Source: Isoetes taiwanensis (Eukaryota; Streptophyta; Lycopodiopsida; Isoetales; Isoetaceae). Taken from it: 64,000 bases of DNA. Position numbers and translations under genes: made by a program. Under the pieces are notes generated by a model, which made no database searches, was not told the origin of the DNA, and saw nothing but the letters and a program-made list of their open reading frames with translations. Positions within the stretch are counted from its first letter, which is position 1. Every line of letters begins with the position of its first letter. Positions 59,301-64,000 of the stretch are shown here, piece by piece. The stretch lies in assembly GCA_021234155.1 (NCBI GenBank), contig JAJEKV010000003.1, forward strand, positions 21,312,386 through 21,376,385. Direction: 5' to 3'.

Positions 59301-61490
59301 GGGAAGCCGGGCACCGGTACCTCCTCAGCACACCAAAGAAGAGGCCTAGCACTGGTCATTCTTGAAGGGGATGTCATAATGGGCACATAACGCCTAACGG
59401 GAGGCGGCAGATTTGGATGGTATGCGTGCAGAGCTTCTCAAGTGGGCGGGCCCCCAATGGTCTGGGTTCTCCACAAAGACTCTTCAACAGGGGCATTGCA
59501 AGAAGGCTTCCCCGCCTTTGGACTACTAGTAGAGTTGTGCCCATATACAAAGCGAGGGACCCCCACGCATTGACCAACTATCGTACCATTATGGTCGGAT
59601 TCTGTCTTTGCCAAGTTGCTTTGCGGGATTCTTGAGGCGATTGACACTTTGGGCGGAGAGGATGGAGAAGTGCGGGCTCACGCAGCGGGGCTTCGCCCCG
59701 GCATTCTACTATTGACCATATCTTCACTCTGCGAACACTCATAGAGGATAGCGGAATCGGCCTTGAGAACCAGATCTTGTTGCTTTGTGGATTTCGCAAA
59801 GGCTTTTGACACGGTGCCTCGGGATAAGTTGTGGGATAGATTGAGATGGCTAGGGATCCCCGTCGACTTGCGAATGCTATATCTGAGCACTATCTGAGGA
59901 GGCTTGCTCCGATTAAATCTCTCACACCGCGTCGGGAGGCCGTTGTTAGTAGCATTGGGGTGCGCCCGGGGCTGCCCTCTATCACCGGCGGCTCCGGCTT
60001 GTACATTGACCGGCTAGAAGAATGGCTAGGCGAAAGACTGGGAGGCGGTTGATGCACCACATAATCCCAAGCAACTCATATATGTTGATGATGTTGACCT
60101 ACTCGCGATATACCCCTGAGGACATGCAACGCCACCGGATGCTTTGGACACTTTACGCCAATTTCTTGACATGAGAGTTAACTTGGCCAAGACAAGGGTC
60201 TTCTGCCGGGTCCCATCATCCGGCACCCACGCCTTCCCTCATTCACTTACAGGGGCGGGTAGTGGAGGTGGCTCGATCTTATAAGTATTTGGGCATTGAG
60301 TTTTCTACTACCACACACCTTTGGGATGCATCCATCGGGTTACGGGTCACTGCGGCCGGAAAGCCCCTCGTATGCAATGCAAAACAACTTGATCCCACAA
60401 GGCGTTTAGTCAGATGCATGGGGTCACCAGCACACTTGTTGAGTGGCCTTGGTTGAACCGGTCCTCCTCTATGGGGGGCGTGTGTGGGGCCGGTGATATC
60501 CCTCACCACTTGGAACGATCTAGAGCAGTACGTAAGGCCTTCTTGGCCCTAACGGGAGTGAAATCCACGGCCCCATATCGGATCTTGCTCGGAGACAGCT
60601 TCCTTCCATTCTGAGAGGGCTGCTTACTGAACGCGTCACATTATTTACTTCCGAAGGTGGGGGCTATGGATGAAGCCCGGCTGCCTAACCTTGCTTTGGC
60701 GATGGCGATGGGCCCTTGGCGACTCAAAGCTTCTTTGGAAAGACAAAGCAAGCCCGGTGGTTCGCTATGGAATGTGCGAGCACACGATGTGGACCAGTGC
60801 ATATACACCGAAGGAAACGCCTTTGAAGCAAGATTTTGGATGCTTGCTTCATGGCCAAGCTTTGGGATCACGAGGCCCCGCTCACATGTCAAGGTGGCAA
60901 ATTATCGGCGCGAGGTTAATCCCATGCTCACGAGGGGCCCACACCACCACTCGCGTGCACCCATCTACCCATGAAAAAGCGCGGGGTGATTGCTTCCATT
61001 CGCGACAGTGCACACCACCTCCGCATTGAGGCAGGAGATGGATCGGGAGCCGCGAGGACAGAGTCCATCAATGCTTTACATCAGCGTGGCCATTGAGGAT
61101 GAAAGTCGCGCCCTCCGTGGCTCTGTCCGGCCGATTTGAGCATATCCGGGCTCGGTATGCTCGGTTAGTTGTGCCCCATCGGGCCTTGCATGAGCTCGCG
61201 AAAGCACGGCCTGTAGGGCTTGTTGGGATAATTACCTCCGGGAGGTAATGGATCTGTGGACTCGATTATGCCCCCCGTCCCACATTAACCAAATTGTACT
61301 TGTGATTATGTATATAATCGTGCGGATGTCAAAGATCCTTATTCTTTACTAAGGTTTTCCCAAAACCCTTCTCGGTGGGGGTTTTTAATCACAGTAGTAT
61401 CGCCGCCTGCTCTCTCTTCAGTCTTTGGGTCCCATAGGCCAGTTGGTCTCCGTGGACGATAAAATCATATTCTATTCTATTCTATTCTAA
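56330..61490 (+). mobile_element. Long GC-rich decayed LINE
   Basis: Same family as 34.0-35.45 kb. Endonuclease remnants: about 57900-58660 (VSRNCRGFPW, KVMLLGDF, GVVDYVLADEQCL). Reverse transcriptase: RVVPIYKARDPHALTNYRTI (about 59530), FVDFAKAFDTVPRDKLWDRL (59790), RGCPLSP (59960), YVDDVDLLA (60078-60104). 3' domain: VARSYKYLGIEFSTTTHLWD (60262). The tail is ATTCT repeats at 61470-61487. Frameshifts are so frequent that no long frame survives. The region is far richer in G and C than its surroundings. The 5' boundary is approximate. Confidence 0.8.
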
Positions 61491-61578
61491 AAATGTTGAC
61501 GCAGAAAGCTCGAAATAGCAAATTGTACCAAACTTTTAAACCATCGAAGTTCTACAGTGAAGTAAGGAAGGTCCGGCT

Positions 61579-61980
61579 ATGGAGGAAGGTCTAGTTCTTC
61601 CAGGCCAAGGCCGCTCCCAACAATGCGATCTCGTGCCTCTACCTCAGCAACACACCTCTGTTCCTGTCTCCAACAAAAAGGAAGCAGAATGGAGCTCAGA
61701 GGCCGTGATAAATTTGTTAGACATCTACGAGCTCAAATGGGCAGAGCTCAATCATGGGTATCTCAAGAAGAAGCACTGGGATGAGGTAGCTGCCGGAGTA
61801 AGTGCAAAATGTGCGGAAATGGGTGCTGCGCAGCAGAAAACTGGGGCTCAGTGCAAGAGCAAAATCGAAAAATTGAAGCGCCGATACAGACACGAAAAGG
61901 CTTCTGACTTGTTAGGGTCTTCGAAATGGGCCTGGCTTCAACGGATGGACTCCATGATGAGCAATGCACCTCAAATGTAA
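61579..61980 (+). CDS. Trihelix (Myb/SANT-like) DNA-binding protein, 133 aa
   Basis: An intact single-exon frame starting MEEGLVLPGQGRSQQCD. Residues 36-125 form a trihelix domain: W38, W54 and W67 spaced as in the family, TGAQCKSKIEKLKRRYRHEK at 88-107, then SSKWAWLQRMD. Trihelix factors bind GT-type DNA elements in the nucleus; the ASIL-like type fits best. The C-terminal coiled coil of full-length members is missing, so it is short for the family and may be a truncated gene or a natural small member. It starts only 90 bp after a LINE tail, so its promoter may have been altered. The proline iminopeptidase gene follows on the same strand. Confidence 0.7.
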   Translation: MEEGLVLPGQGRSQQCDLVPLPQQHTSVPVSNKKEAEWSSEAVINLLDIYELKWAELNHGYLKKKHWDEVAAGVSAKCAEMGAAQQKTGAQCKSKIEKLKRRYRHEKASDLLGSSKWAWLQRMDSMMSNAPQM

Positions 61981-62197
61981 ATACGACTCTGCAATTTTTT
62001 TCCCGCTTGTTCTAAGAAATCTACACTTAGGATTAGTTTTATGTCATTCTTAAACATGGTTTTTTCTCCCAAAAGGCAAGAACCTGTCGTAATGCCACTG
62101 CTGTGGCAGAGCCCATGACTTAGCTTAATTGAAGAAAATTTTTGGGGTCCGGTGCTGTGCTTTTTTCTGGGTTTAGCGGAAAATCACAGTGCTGGGT

Positions 62198-64000
62198 ATG
62201 GGTAGGCATCTAGTGTTAGGAATTGGCGCCAAGGCATGGCGCTGGTTTATTGTTGGTGGGCTCTGTTCTCTCAGGTCACCCTTACATCCTACTCGTATCT
62301 CCATATTCAGTAAAGCTTATCGACAGCCCATGGTTAATGTGTCGTCTGGCAACAACATGTACGCTCTTCTTTCTTCATTAGTTTTTGGTTTTTTTCTCTC
62401 TGTCTTTTGATAAATTATCCATCCGCACCTTGCAAGTAATCTTATTCTAAAACATACTTGTGTTCTTCGTTATCTTGTCCATTGTTCACTTTGTGAAACT
62501 ATTTCTAGTTCATGTTTTACTTTGCACCACCATTCACTAACCAGCTTTACCTTTAACATGCTTTTGTAATTTGTATAGTAACAGACATTTTCTTATGACA
62601 GGACGTCAATTGTTGATAGTTATGAAAAACTAGCAGAGAAGGAAGGCTGCGGTAGTAGCATAGGAGGGTCCTGGTATCGGGTACCTGATTTATGCCTACG
62701 TGACCATTACTTTGTTGTGCCTCTTGATTACACTTCACCAAATGGCCCATCATTGACATTGTTTGCACGGGAGGTAGTTGCAGGTGATTTATCATGCTAT
62801 GCTTTTGATATGTCTACTCACTTCTTATTAATAAGCATCTGAAACTCACAATAGAACATTGATCAGGTCAGCTGGAAAAGAAGAAAAGGAATTGCCATAT
62901 CTTTTATATTTACAAGGGGGGCCTGGCTTTGAATCACCACGGCCCTTGGAATCAAATGGATGGCTGAAAAGAGCTGTTGAAGACTACCGGGTTATTCTGC
63001 TCGATCAGGTGAGGGAGAATGGATCTATCTGTAATCCAAATTAAATATGTAGATACCATGGTCAAAGTATGATTTCTTTTACATTCAAATTTGCAGCGTG
63101 GTACAGGACTCTCAACAGCTTTAACCTCGGGTTCATTGGGCCAGTTAAAGAATGCTAAGGAGCAAGCGGCATACTTGCAGCACTTCCGAGCTGACAATAT
63201 TGTGCGGGATGCAGAATTTGTTAGGAGCTGCTTGCTAGGAAATGGAGAACCTTGGACTGTGCTTGGACAGGTGGGTTATATGCAAATGCATTATTGTATA
63301 ACAGTGTCTAGAGGCCTTGAATGACATCAAGCATTCTTTGCAGAGCTATGGTGGATTCTGTGCTGTGACATACCTTAGCATGGCTCCAGCAGGCCTTCAA
63401 GAAGTACTTCTTACCGGTGGGTTTCCACCTTTAGAGGTTGGCTGTTCTGCAGAGACAGTTTACCATGCTTGCTTTAAATGGGTGCTGGTGCAAAATTTGA
63501 AATTCTATGAAAGGTTCCCCCAAGATGAAGAAAACATTCGTCAAGTGGTTATACATTTAGCTGAAGCAGAAAGTGGCGGGGTACATTCTGAATATTCTTT
63601 GAGCATTCAAACCTATAATGGGCTACACAAACCATATCTAACCAACCAATTGTAGGTGCAATTGCCATCTGGAGGAAAGTTGACGCCAAGACTTCTGCAG
63701 GCGTTGGGCCTATGCTTGGGATCATATGGGGGGTTTGAGCGCCTCCATTACCTGTGAGTGAAGTCTTCTACTTTCTGACTGTTAAGATGATGAATGCTGA
63801 CATTCAACTTACTAGTTTTGAGAGAGCATGGGAAGCGTTATTGATACCTGGAGCCAAAAAGCAGTTGAGCTATGCTTTTCTTCGCATGGTGACTATTCTT
63901 CTCTGTTCTGCTTATTAAATAATTCTTGGGTCTTTGAATTCATTCACATGTCTGAGGAAATTGCTGCACAGGTTGAAAATTTTCTGGACTTTGACACGAA
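62198..64000 (+). CDS. Proline iminopeptidase (alpha/beta hydrolase), 3' end beyond window
   Basis: Exons 62198-62358, 62602-62783, 62872-63008, 63097-63270, 63344-63580, 63656-63753, 63816-63888 and 63972 to the edge all join in phase with GT-AG sites. The enzyme releases N-terminal proline from peptides. The N-terminus MGRHLVLGIGAKAWRWFIVG is Arg-rich with few acids, so an organelle transit peptide is possible. Landmarks: YLLYLQGGPGFESPRP (oxyanion HGGP-type loop), VILLDQRGTGLST, FRADNIVRDAEF, GQSYGGFCAVTYLS (GxSxG nucleophile Ser, formed across exons 4-5), RFPQDEENIRQVV, SYGGFERLHYLFERAW. The acceptor at 62871 was chosen because it keeps the frame. The catalytic Asp and His lie outside the window. 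Confidence 0.92.

Overview
This window is nuclear DNA from a land plant. Genes carry GT-AG introns and encode plant proteins: GH1 beta-glucosidase, trihelix factor, plant-type proline iminopeptidase, fibrillin, PPR and neutral invertase. Transposable elements dominate and are nested several layers deep. A fern or another non-angiosperm plant is my guess only; nothing in the sequence fixes the lineage.

0-15 kb holds a decayed large element. One spliced gene has a DGQHR/ParB-like region, a possible DNA-methyltransferase region and an FCP1-type HAD domain. A second encodes a DUF7869-like RNase H-fold transposase. Between them are a small TATA-driven ORF and an unidentified minus-strand gene. A short hairpin, TCGCGC-NNN-GCGCGA, recurs 11 times here, only in introns and spacers. 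A 4.2-kb L1 LINE sits inside a transposase exon between 15-bp target duplications.

15-28 kb is a repeat mosaic: a 1.6-kb direct repeat, a 1.35-kb repeat in inverted orientation split by a gene-capturing element (lactate dehydrogenase and copia fragments), tRNA-type SINEs, an unknown host-gene fragment between 0.2-kb direct repeats, and a PPR pseudogene.

28.5-31 kb has the one complete gene that looks intact over several exons, a 13-exon GH1 beta-glucosidase (minus). 33-35.6 kb is a fibrillin pseudogene with an internal duplication and a LINE in it.

36.4-52.6 kb is a nest. A short ORF1-only L1-like element with a 13-bp target duplication contains an LTR element (38.1-51.8 kb). That LTR element contains a TIR transposon with an unusual transposase (40.15-45.0 kb) and two head-to-tail gene-capturing elements carrying neutral invertase and fibrillin gene pieces with introns. 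The three capture elements (17.8, 45.2 and 47.9 kb) share a terminal hairpin, a palindrome next to it, and insertion into A-tracts.

52.6-61.5 kb holds LINE 3' fragments, a SINE, 180-bp tandem repeats and a long GC-rich decayed LINE. 61.5-64 kb returns to genes: a trihelix factor and the 5' two thirds of a proline iminopeptidase, both plus strand, the latter running off the right edge.
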